DNA from: Sphingobium phenoxybenzoativorans
GTDB lineage: Bacteria > Pseudomonadota > Alphaproteobacteria > Sphingomonadales > Sphingomonadaceae
DNA: 40,512 nt
Direction of reading: 5' to 3'
Assembly: GCF_001757355.1 (NCBI RefSeq)
Contig: NZ_MINO01000036.1
Location: forward strand, 1-40,512
Both the position numbers and the translations under genes were made by a program. Under the pieces are notes generated by a model that ran no database searches, had not been told where the DNA came from, and saw only the letters and a list, made by a program, of their open reading frames with translations. Shown one piece after another: positions 24,052 through 31,271 of the stretch (position 1 is the stretch's first letter; every line of letters starts with the position of its first letter).

Positions 24052-24830
24052 TCCTCGAACCAATCCAGTATCTGCTTGGCGCCTTGTCCGGCAGCCTGAT
24101 CGGTTTCACCCTCGGGCTCGTTGGTGGCGGTGGCTCGATCCTCGCCGTGCCGCTCATGGTGTATCTGGTGCGCGTTCCCGACGCGCACCTCGCCATCGGT
24201 ACGAGCGCGTTTGCCGTGGCGGCCAATGCCGCGACCGGTCTGATCGGTCATGCCAAGGCACATACCGTCAAATGGCGGTGCGGCGGCATGTATGCGACTG
24301 CCGGCGTCATCGGTGCGCTGCTCGGATCCACCGCGGGCAAGGCCGTCGATGGCGGCAAGCTCCTCTTTCTGTTCGCGCTCGTCATGATCGTCGTCGGCGT
24401 TGTAATGCTGCGCGGGCGGGGTGACGTTGGTAATCCCGGTGCAGAATGCAACCGGGAGAAGGCGCCCAAGGTGCTGGGTTATGGCCTCGGCACCGGACTG
24501 TTTTCGGGCTTCTTCGGCATCGGTGGTGGCTTCCTGATCGTTCCCGGACTGATCGGATCGACGGGCATGCCGATCCTCAACGCCGTCGGCACGTCGCTGA
24601 TCGCCGTCACCGCGTTCGGGCTGACGACCGCTGCCAACTACGCGTTCTCCGGGCTTGTGGATTGGCCGCTCGCCTTCGCCTTCATCGGCGGTGGGGTTAT
24701 CGGCGGGTTGATCGGCACGCGGATCGCTAAGCGTCTGGGCACGGGCAGTACACTCACCACGGTCTTCGCAACGCTGATCTTCGTGGTCGCAGCCTATATG
24801 CTCTGGAAGAGCGCAGGCGCGTTTCTGTGA
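24048..24830 (+). CDS. TauE/SafE-family sulfite/anion exporter
   Basis: A 260-residue membrane protein with about eight helices in two homologous halves, each starting with a Gly-rich motif (GLVGGGGSILAVPL and GFFGIGGGFLIVPGL), typical of TauE/SafE. In this operon it most likely exports sulfite made by the persulfide dioxygenase. ATG 24048 overlaps the sqr stop by 4 bases. Confidence 0.88.
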   Translation: MILEPIQYLLGALSGSLIGFTLGLVGGGGSILAVPLMVYLVRVPDAHLAIGTSAFAVAANAATGLIGHAKAHTVKWRCGGMYATAGVIGALLGSTAGKAVDGGKLLFLFALVMIVVGVVMLRGRGDVGNPGAECNREKAPKVLGYGLGTGLFSGFFGIGGGFLIVPGLIGSTGMPILNAVGTSLIAVTAFGLTTAANYAFSGLVDWPLAFAFIGGGVIGGLIGTRIAKRLGTGSTLTTVFATLIFVVAAYMLWKSAGAFL

Positions 24831-25639
24831 TGGGCAGCGCAATTGCCATCGGGCCGCTGATGATGGCGGTCGATCGCGGATTGGCGGTTCTGTGCGTCGC
24901 CGTGTTCCTCGGTTTGACGGCGCTGGCGGGACGGTTCCGCTTCCCGCGAGTGTCGATGGTCGCGACCAGTGCTATTGTCGTCGGGCTGGTGACGGCCCGG
25001 ATCGGCTATGTCGCGACGCATTGGGCGAGCTACGCCGATGCTCCACTCTCCATCCTAGCTATATGGCAGGGAGGCTTCTCGGCCGTCGCCGGCCTCGCCG
25101 GCGCTGCGGTAACGCTGGCGTTCCGGCTCGGCCGAACGCGCGCTCTGGCGATAGGCTGGGCAGCGCTTGCCGTAGCTGGCGGCCTCTGGTTCACGCTTCA
25201 GGCGCTGATCCCGCCCGTGACCTACGGCCCCTTTCCCTATCATCTCGCCTTAACGACGCCATCCGGCGCTCCGCTCCCGCTTGATCGATTCCGGGGTCGT
25301 CCCTTCGTGGTCAATCTGTGGGCGACATGGTGCGGCCCATGCCGGCGCGAGCTGCCAATGCTCGATGCTGCTGCGTCGCGCCGTGGAGAGGTGCCGATTC
25401 TGCTCGCCGATCAGGGTGAGGCGCCGGCGACCGTTACCCGGTTCCTTACCCGCGAAGGCATCGGTGCTGGCAACGTCGCGCTTGATCCCGACCGTAGGCT
25501 TTCCCGAGCCTTCGAGGTCGCCGGCTATCCCGCAACCGCCTTCGTCGCCGCGGATGGCACGATCGTGCAGCTCCAGCTCGGAGAGTTGTCGCGCGCCGCG
25601 CTCGCCGATGGAATTGATAAGGCAAGGAAACATCGATGA
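24830..25639 (+). CDS. TlpA-like thioredoxin with Lgt-like membrane domain
   Basis: A 269-residue fusion. The N-terminal ~125 residues contain about four membrane helices; the stretch ARIGYVATHW and ILAIWQGGFSAVAGLAG resembles the core of prolipoprotein diacylglyceryl transferase (Lgt), but the HGG residues of Lgt are replaced. The C-terminal domain is a TlpA/thioredoxin fold with WCGPC at 167-171, placed in the periplasm. It probably reduces the sulfur proteins or the two DsbA-like proteins downstream. ATG 24830 overlaps the previous stop. Confidence 0.8.
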   Translation: MGSAIAIGPLMMAVDRGLAVLCVAVFLGLTALAGRFRFPRVSMVATSAIVVGLVTARIGYVATHWASYADAPLSILAIWQGGFSAVAGLAGAAVTLAFRLGRTRALAIGWAALAVAGGLWFTLQALIPPVTYGPFPYHLALTTPSGAPLPLDRFRGRPFVVNLWATWCGPCRRELPMLDAAASRRGEVPILLADQGEAPATVTRFLTREGIGAGNVALDPDRRLSRAFEVAGYPATAFVAADGTIVQLQLGELSRAALADGIDKARKHR

Positions 25640-26265
25640 ACCGCCGCAACCTTCTCTTTCCCGGCATTCTAGCCGCGCTTGCTTTTGCCGTGCCGATGAC
25701 ACCTGCGGTCGGGCAGCAGCAGCCTGATTTGTCGCGCAAGGCAGTCATCGACGATCCCGTAGCCCCCAAGCGGGCCGGCACAGCCTATGACGTCACCGTT
25801 GTCGAGTTCTTCGACTACAACTGCCCCTATTGCCGTCGCATGGAGCCGGTGCTGAACGCGCTGCTTCGCTCCGACCCGAAGGTGCGGATCGTGTATCGGG
25901 ACTGGCCGATATTCGGACCCGCCTCCCGCGAGGCGTCCCGGGCGGCCGTCGCGAGCCAGTGGCAAGGCAGGCATGCCGCCTTCCATGGAGCGCTGCTTGC
26001 CTCACCGGCGCGGCTCGACAGCGCCGCTATCAGGGCAGCTGCTGTGAAAGCCAAGGTGGATTGGCCGCGTCTGCAACGTGACCTGAAGACGCGTGGCGCG
26101 GAGATCGATGCGCTGCTGACGCGCACCAATGGCATTGCCGAGGCGATCGGATTTAACGGGACCCCGGCGCTGATCGTCGGCTCGCAGGTCGTGGCCGGCG
26201 CGGTCGATCTACCAACACTGCGCCGCCTCGTCGCAACGGCGCGCAGCAAGCCCGCAGGGCGTTGA
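25636..26265 (+). CDS. periplasmic DsbA-family thiol protein (CPYC)
   Basis: A 209-residue protein with a signal peptide (about 1-26), thioredoxin-fold motif CPYC (63-66) and a cis-proline loop NGTPAL near residue 155. It is of the DsbA/Com1 (bacterial) type that catalyses disulfide exchange. The start overlaps the TlpA-like gene by 4 bases, and the next gene, a paralogue, follows without a gap. Substrate unknown; location suggests periplasmic sulfane-sulfur or thiol handling. Confidence 0.85.
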   Translation: MNRRNLLFPGILAALAFAVPMTPAVGQQQPDLSRKAVIDDPVAPKRAGTAYDVTVVEFFDYNCPYCRRMEPVLNALLRSDPKVRIVYRDWPIFGPASREASRAAVASQWQGRHAAFHGALLASPARLDSAAIRAAAVKAKVDWPRLQRDLKTRGAEIDALLTRTNGIAEAIGFNGTPALIVGSQVVAGAVDLPTLRRLVATARSKPAGR

Positions 26266-26267
26266 GC

Positions 26268-26909
26268 GTGCCGGGGCCACTCAATCGGAGGCAGGCAGTC
26301 GGGCTCGGCGCTGTAGTCGTGGGGGGCTGGGCGGTCGGACAGGTACTGCGACGCACCGCCCCGATTGGGCGTGACGTTGGTCCAACCGCCGACCTGATCC
26401 TGGCAGGCGGCAGTTCGCCTGAACACGGTCCTGCCGATGCGACGCTGCGGCTTGCCGTCTTCACCGATTATCGTTGCCCGGCCTGCCGTCACGCCTTCCC
26501 CGCGTTGGAAGAGGCCGTGCGACGCGATGGCAAAGTTAGGGTCATCTACAAGGATTGGCCGATCTTCGGTCCACCGTCTGAACGTGCCGCGAGCGTTGCG
26601 CTCAGCTGTGCCGAACAGGGCATCTACCCGGTCGTCCATCGCCAGCTGATGGCCGACAACCGTACGATTGACGACGACATGCTGCGGGACGTCGTAATCG
26701 GCGCTGGCGGTGACTGGCTGAGCGCAACGACGTGGCTTGCTTCGCATGCACAGGCTGTCGCGGCGCGCCTGCGTGCGAACGGCCAAGAGGCCTATTCGAT
26801 CGGCTTGGCCGGCACCCCGGGCTTTCTTGCCGGACGCATGCTGGTGATGGGCGCGATCGATCCGGGTGATTTCGAGCGGTTGTTCGCGCGGGCGCGGGCA
26901 GAAAGCTAA
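26268..26909 (+). CDS. second DsbA-family protein, Tat-like signal (CPAC)
   Basis: A 213-residue paralogue of the preceding gene, with CPAC at 70-73 and a cis-Pro loop AGTPGFL. The N-terminus has a twin-arginine pair before a hydrophobic stretch (LNRRQAVGLGAVVVGG), so it may be a Tat substrate. The start is GTG 26268; TTG 26262 overlapping the previous stop is an alternative. Both paralogues share the segment KDWPIFGP or RDWPIFGP. Confidence 0.8.
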   Translation: MPGPLNRRQAVGLGAVVVGGWAVGQVLRRTAPIGRDVGPTADLILAGGSSPEHGPADATLRLAVFTDYRCPACRHAFPALEEAVRRDGKVRVIYKDWPIFGPPSERAASVALSCAEQGIYPVVHRQLMADNRTIDDDMLRDVVIGAGGDWLSATTWLASHAQAVAARLRANGQEAYSIGLAGTPGFLAGRMLVMGAIDPGDFERLFARARAES

Positions 26910-26929
26910 CAGAGCGAAAGGATGAAAAC

Positions 26930-27820
26930 ATGATTGAGTATAAGCACGATGGTATGACCGTTGCGTCGCTCCATGACGAACGCACTGGTAGCTTCCAATA
27001 TGTTGTCGTCGACGACACTACGAAGACGGCCGCGATCATCGATCCAGTCCTGGATTTTGACCCGCGCGCTGGCGCGACCGCGACCCGCAACGCCGATCTT
27101 ATCCTCGACTATGTGCGCGAGAAGGGGCTGACCGTCGAATGGGTGCTCGACACCCACCCACACGCCGATCATTTTTCGGCCGTTCCGTACCTCGCCGGCA
27201 AGACCAGTGGCAAAACCGCGATCGGCAACAAGGTCGTGGAAGTGCAAAAGCTGTGGCGGGACATCTACTGCCTGCCCGATCTCGCCGTCGACGGCAGCCA
27301 GTGGGACCGGTTGTTTGCGGATGGCGAGCGTTTCCGGATCGGCACGCTCGATGCTCATGTCATGCTGTCGCCGGGCCATACGCTTGCCTCGATCACTTAT
27401 GTCGTCGGTGACGCCGCGTTCGTTCACGATACGCTGATGGTTCCCGATAGTGGCACAAGCCGAGCGGACTTCCCGGGTGGTGATGCTCATTCGCTGTGGT
27501 GCTCGATCCGCGCCATCCTCGATCTGCCACCCGAAACCGCAACCTATGTTGGGCATGACTATGGCAAGGATGGCAGGGACGTACTTGGTCGCTCGACCGT
27601 CGCCGATCAGCGTCGCGACAACATCCATGTTCACGATGGCATCGACGAAGCCGAGTTCGTCGCGACCCGCGAGAAACGCGACGCATCGCTCCCACTACCC
27701 GACCTGATGCTCGCCGCGCTTCAGGTGAACATACGTGGCGGCCGGCTGCCGGATGCGGACAAGTGTGGGACGGCGTTTCTCAAGGTGCCTCTGAACCGGT
27801 TTGGACCTGGTGCTTCATAG
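26930..27820 (+). CDS. second persulfide dioxygenase-like metallohydrolase
   Basis: A 296-residue paralogue of the 20590 protein. The metal motif is THPHADH (75-81), with SPGHT, HDTLMVPD (the usual GD is HD here) and GHDYGKDG. The last 21 codons lie in a 350-bp segment repeated exactly at 37806-38155. The changed FTGDT to FVHDT residue keeps the Asp. It ends the operon and lies 285 bp from the transposon's right tip. Confidence 0.85.
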   Translation: MIEYKHDGMTVASLHDERTGSFQYVVVDDTTKTAAIIDPVLDFDPRAGATATRNADLILDYVREKGLTVEWVLDTHPHADHFSAVPYLAGKTSGKTAIGNKVVEVQKLWRDIYCLPDLAVDGSQWDRLFADGERFRIGTLDAHVMLSPGHTLASITYVVGDAAFVHDTLMVPDSGTSRADFPGGDAHSLWCSIRAILDLPPETATYVGHDYGKDGRDVLGRSTVADQRRDNIHVHDGIDEAEFVATREKRDASLPLPDLMLAALQVNIRGGRLPDADKCGTAFLKVPLNRFGPGAS

Positions 27821-28105
27821 CTCAGTCCGCGCTAGGGCAGCTGCTGTTTCAAGTGTCAGAACCGAACGGTTATGACCCTCGGAGGGCGGCGGTATTCGAC
27901 CATGCCGGCTCGGAAAGCTGCCCGGGCGCTAACCACCGCTTTTTGCCGTCCGTAAGCCAACGGATCAGCATTGCGCGTCGGTCGCACCGAATGTGGTTTC
28001 TGTCTCACGGAGCGTGCGTTCCCCGCATCGATCCGTCTCACGCAATGCGAGCCGAAAACCGCCCTATATTGCAGTTCCGGGCGATCATCATTGCGAGCCG
28101 CTACA
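27756..28105 (+). repeat. transposon right end, internal copy (350-bp direct repeat)
   Basis: Identical to 37806-38155 with an offset of 10,050 bp. It includes the end of the metallohydrolase gene, a res-like site (27853-27878), sub-terminal repeats and the 39-bp inverted repeat (28067-28105). The DNA beyond 28105 is a relaxase gene, not emrB, so this end records a separate insertion. The non-coding part is 27821-28105. Confidence 0.92.
27853..27878. repeat. putative resolvase (res) site, cargo right side
   Basis: Matches the core of the 18821-18858 palindrome at 23 of 26 positions and has the same orientation. The sulfur cargo lies exactly between the two. Confidence 0.55.
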
Positions 28106-28388
28106 GCTACGCAATCGGGAGCTGGCGCAGGCCGCCAAGGACATTGCCGCCGAAACGGGCCTGGAGCATCGCCCCATCACGGACGGGCAGCGCGTGGCCG
28201 GCATCTACCGGCGTTCCGTCATGCTCGCCAGCGGGCGCTACGCGATGCTCGATGACGGCATGGGCTTCTCACTGGTGCCGTGGCGGCCGGTGATCGAGCA
28301 ACGGCTTGGTCAGCAACTCGCAGCTACGGTGCGCGGCGGCGGGGCGTCATGGGAAGTCGGACGGACGCGCGGCCCCGGAATCGACTGA
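28106..28388 (+). pseudogene. relaxase C-terminal fragment (DUF3363 type)
   Basis: The frame starting LRNRELAQAAKDIAAETG and including DDGMGFSLVPWRPVIEQRLG is the end of a plasmid mobilisation relaxase with a DUF3363 C-terminus. It begins at the transposon tip, so the transposon had inserted into this relaxase gene in some other plasmid. About 93 codons remain. Not related to the TraA-like relaxase at the right window edge. Confidence 0.75.
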
Positions 28389-28415
28389 AGTTCAGGCAGC
28401 AACATAGGGCGCTGG

Positions 28416-28889
28416 TCAATGGACACCTTCGTCCATCGTGGCCAGAATCCGGTGCAGATACTCCCTGAATTGACCAGCTTCTTCGGGCTGAAACTCCGTC
28501 AGCATCTGCGTGTTGATCTCGCGCACGATTGTCGGAATCGCGCTGGCGATCAACCGTCCTTTTTCGGTGAGTTCCAAGTTGATGATGCGGCGATCGTCGT
28601 GCGAACGTGTGCGCGACACGATGCGCTTGGCTTCCAAGCGATCAAGCGCGCGCGTCATGCCGCTGGAGTTGCGCATACAGATGCGCGAGAGATCGGACGC
28701 CGTGCTTGATCCATTCTTGGCCAGTTGCAGCACCAAGCCCCACTGCGCGTCAGTGAGCGAGATGGCTTTCATTCGCTGATTGATCTTGGCGCGCATTTGT
28801 CCGTGAATGGACTGAATCAGCCAGATGATGCTATCGCCTTGGCCCGGCAATGACCCATTGCAATCTGAGGGAGGGGAACTTACGGACAT
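28416..28889 (-). CDS. MarR-family transcriptional regulator
   Basis: A 157-residue winged-helix regulator (DNA-binding part about 45-110, with GMTRALDRLEAKRIVSRTRS and the DDRR wing). Transcribed in the same direction as the tetR just upstream (38-base gap), away from the pump genes. AGGAT precedes ATG 28889. Probably a second regulator of the pump or the downstream stress genes. Confidence 0.85.
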   Translation of the reverse strand: MSVSSPPSDCNGSLPGQGDSIIWLIQSIHGQMRAKINQRMKAISLTDAQWGLVLQLAKNGSSTASDLSRICMRNSSGMTRALDRLEAKRIVSRTRSHDDRRIINLELTEKGRLIASAIPTIVREINTQMLTEFQPEEAGQFREYLHRILATMDEGVH

Positions 28890-28905
28890 GGACTGATCCT
28901 GGCAG

Positions 28906-28923
28906 AGTCCCCCCGAGGGGACT
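28906..28923 (-). terminator. hairpin between tetR and marR
   Basis: Perfect 7-bp stem AGTCCCC/GGGGACT with a 4-nt loop, just after the tetR stop. No T-run, so it may attenuate marR expression and not end transcription fully. Confidence 0.4.
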
Positions 28924-28927
28924 TCGG

Positions 28928-29554
28928 CTATTTCCTATCGCCAAATGCGTCTAGGAAGGTTGTTACCGCGATCTGCACCCAGTGATCCTTTTGAGCAGCA
29001 GATGGCCGGGTTTCGGGGTGTGTCAGGCACTCCATTTGCGCCTGAGCACGAACCATGCTGAGGAACAGCGTCGCGGCAGCGTCGATGCCTACCGACTGGA
29101 CGTTGATCTCTCCGGCTTGTGCTGCCACGTTCAGTCGTTCGGCCAACATTGAAGTAACGACTTTCAACCCAGCCAAGAAGAACCGTCGGCCCAAGTCCGG
29201 GAACCTGGGCGCTTCCGCCATGACCACTCGATACAACGCCAGCGCAGTCGGCGAAAGCACGATGTCGAGGTAGGACATGCCAAGGTCGGTCAGGGTCTTG
29301 GCGATGTTGCCAGGGGACGTGCGCATCGCCCTGAACGTCGCGGTCATCGACGCACATTCGTGTTCCATCACCGCAGCGAACAAAGCCTCTTTATTGGGAA
29401 AGCAGGCATACATGGTCGCCTTCGAGACACCCGCCTCACGCTGAATCATGTCCGTGGTCGCAGCGCTGAAGCCATGCGTCAGGAACACCGACGTGGCTGC
29501 CTTCAATACGGCAACTTCCTTGTCGTTTCGCTCTAGAGCGGCGGTGGCGGGCAT
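28928..29554 (-). CDS. TetR-family repressor of the second efflux operon
   Basis: A 208-residue regulator with an N-terminal helix-turn-helix (AVLKAATSVFLTHGFSAATT, then GVSKATMYACFPNKEALF) and a TetR C-terminal domain (about 80-200). ATG 29554 is chosen by family length; ATG 29590 in frame is possible but abuts an operator and has no ribosome site. Divergent from the pump. Three TACCGnnCGGTA-type repeats in the gap are likely its binding sites. Confidence 0.85.
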   Translation of the reverse strand: MPATAALERNDKEVAVLKAATSVFLTHGFSAATTDMIQREAGVSKATMYACFPNKEALFAAVMEHECASMTATFRAMRTSPGNIAKTLTDLGMSYLDIVLSPTALALYRVVMAEAPRFPDLGRRFFLAGLKVVTSMLAERLNVAAQAGEINVQSVGIDAAATLFLSMVRAQAQMECLTHPETRPSAAQKDHWVQIAVTTFLDAFGDRK

Positions 29555-29595
29555 CTGGTTACTCAACAGGTTGAAAAAAGGCGAGACCATAACTA

Positions 29596-29723
29596 TACCG
29601 AACGGTTTTGGTTGAGGCAAAGCGGCAACGTCACGCCCACAGAAGCCCCGTGTATTTCAAGTGTAAAGTTGACGAATTCTCTGAATGTGACTAGAGTACC
29701 GCTCGGTATAGTACCGTTCGGTA
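29596..29723. promoter_or_regulatory. divergent promoter with three TACCGnnCGGTA operators
   Basis: Inverted repeats: TACCGAACGGTT (29596-29607, one base off), TACCGCTCGGTA (29697-29708) and TACCGTTCGGTA (29712-29723). The last two are 15 bp apart. A rightward promoter TTGACG (29669-29674), 17-bp spacer, TAGAGT (29692-29697) places both repeats at the start of transcription. Confidence 0.75.
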
Positions 29724-29783
29724 CAGCGGTCAGGAAAACTTGCATTCGCAACCTTTACCGGGCCGCATCGCTAGAGGACTTCT

Positions 29784-31271
29784 ATGAAACGCGCTTTTCG
29801 AGGCTGGGGACTTCGCCGAATCGCATACGGAGCGCCAGCGCTGGCCTTGGTGCTGGCTGGTTGCGTGACGGCTCCCGATGTCCGCGAGCCGTCGCTTGCC
29901 TCGCCCGACGCAGCCTTGCGCGCACGCGCGGCGGCGGTGGCGACCCAGCCCGCGCTGGTCGAGGCGTCGGCGCCGTCCGAATGGTGGCAACTGTTCGGCG
30001 ATGCGACGCTGAGCGCGTTGCAAGCCGAAGCCGCCGCATCCAACCTGGATCTGCTGGCCGCCACCGCGCGCGTCGAGGAAAGCCGTGCGCAGCTTGGCTT
30101 GGCCAACGCGGCACGCAGACCCCAACTGTCCGCAGACGCCAGCTACGCACGCTCGGCCCTCAGCGAGCACTCGCCAATGGTGTTGCTCGGCGCGCCGACC
30201 GAGCCCACCAGCACTTGGTCGCTGGGCCTGCAAGCGGGCTGGGAACTGGATCTGTGGGGGTATCTGCGCCACCTCAGCGATTCGGCCGAGGCCAGACTGC
30301 AAGCCAGTGGCTTCGGCATGGAGGCGGTCAGGGTCTCCGTCTCCGGCGACGTGGCGCGCACCTACCTGTTACTGCGTGGCGTGCAGGCGCAGGAGGCCAT
30401 CGTCGAGGAAAACCGAGGTATCGCCGAAGACCTGTTGCGCATGGCCGAAAGCCGCGAGCGCAACGGCGTTGCCACACGCTTCGATGCGGCGGCGGCGCGC
30501 GCCGAGGTGGCCGGCATCGAGGCCCGCCTGTCGCAACTGCGGCACCAGCGCGATGCGCTGATGAACGCGCTGGCCCTGCTGCTGGGCCTGCCGCCGCGGG
30601 AACTGGACGACCGCCTTGCCGCGGCCGGCCTGCCGCCGATGCCGCAGCGCCTGCCCGTGGGCATCCCGTCGGAACTGGCGCGGCAGCGGCCGGACATCCT
30701 GCAAGCGGAAGCGCGGCTGCGCGCCGCCGTGGCCGACATCGGCGCGGCGACCGCCGACTTCTACCCGCGCATCAGCCTGACCGGAAGCCTGGGCGTGCAA
30801 GCGTTCGACCTGTCCGACCTGGGCAGTTGGGATTCCCGGCGCTTCTCGATCGGGCCGACGCTGCACCTGCCGATCTTCCAGGGCGGCCGGCTCAAGAGCA
30901 ATCTGGCGCTGAGCGAGACCCGTCACCGTTTGGCGGGCATTGCCTACCAGCAGACCGTGCTGCGCGCCTGGCACGAAGTCGATGATGCGCTGAACGCCTA
31001 CGGCACCGAGTTGAAGCGGCACGAGCAGTTGCAGCTCGCCCTGGCGCAGAACCAGACCGCGTTGAATGTGGCGCAACGCGCCTACCAACAGGGCACGGCC
31101 GATTTCACCGCGGTTCTGGTCGCCCGGCGTTCGCTGCTGGCAAGCCAGACCGAGTTGAGCGACTGCGCGACGGCCTCCGCGCTTTCCGTCGTTGCGCTCT
31201 ACCGTGCGCTCGGCGGCGGCTGGTCGTCCGCGCTGCGCCCCGAAACCGCATCGGTGGGCGACAGGTCATGA
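29784..31271 (+). CDS. outer-membrane efflux lipoprotein of second pump (NodT/OMF family)
   Basis: A 495-residue TolC-like channel with a lipoprotein signal (LAGC, C27), two OEP repeats and the hallmarks WELDLWGYL, FYPRISLTGSLG and LPIFQGGRL. AGAGGA lies 6 bases before ATG. First gene of a complete pump operon; the next gene overlaps by 4 bases. Base and codon use look more like gamma- or betaproteobacterial DNA than the plasmid backbone (impression, not measured). Confidence 0.9.
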   Translation: MKRAFRGWGLRRIAYGAPALALVLAGCVTAPDVREPSLASPDAALRARAAAVATQPALVEASAPSEWWQLFGDATLSALQAEAAASNLDLLAATARVEESRAQLGLANAARRPQLSADASYARSALSEHSPMVLLGAPTEPTSTWSLGLQAGWELDLWGYLRHLSDSAEARLQASGFGMEAVRVSVSGDVARTYLLLRGVQAQEAIVEENRGIAEDLLRMAESRERNGVATRFDAAAARAEVAGIEARLSQLRHQRDALMNALALLLGLPPRELDDRLAAAGLPPMPQRLPVGIPSELARQRPDILQAEARLRAAVADIGAATADFYPRISLTGSLGVQAFDLSDLGSWDSRRFSIGPTLHLPIFQGGRLKSNLALSETRHRLAGIAYQQTVLRAWHEVDDALNAYGTELKRHEQLQLALAQNQTALNVAQRAYQQGTADFTAVLVARRSLLASQTELSDCATASALSVVALYRALGGGWSSALRPETASVGDRS

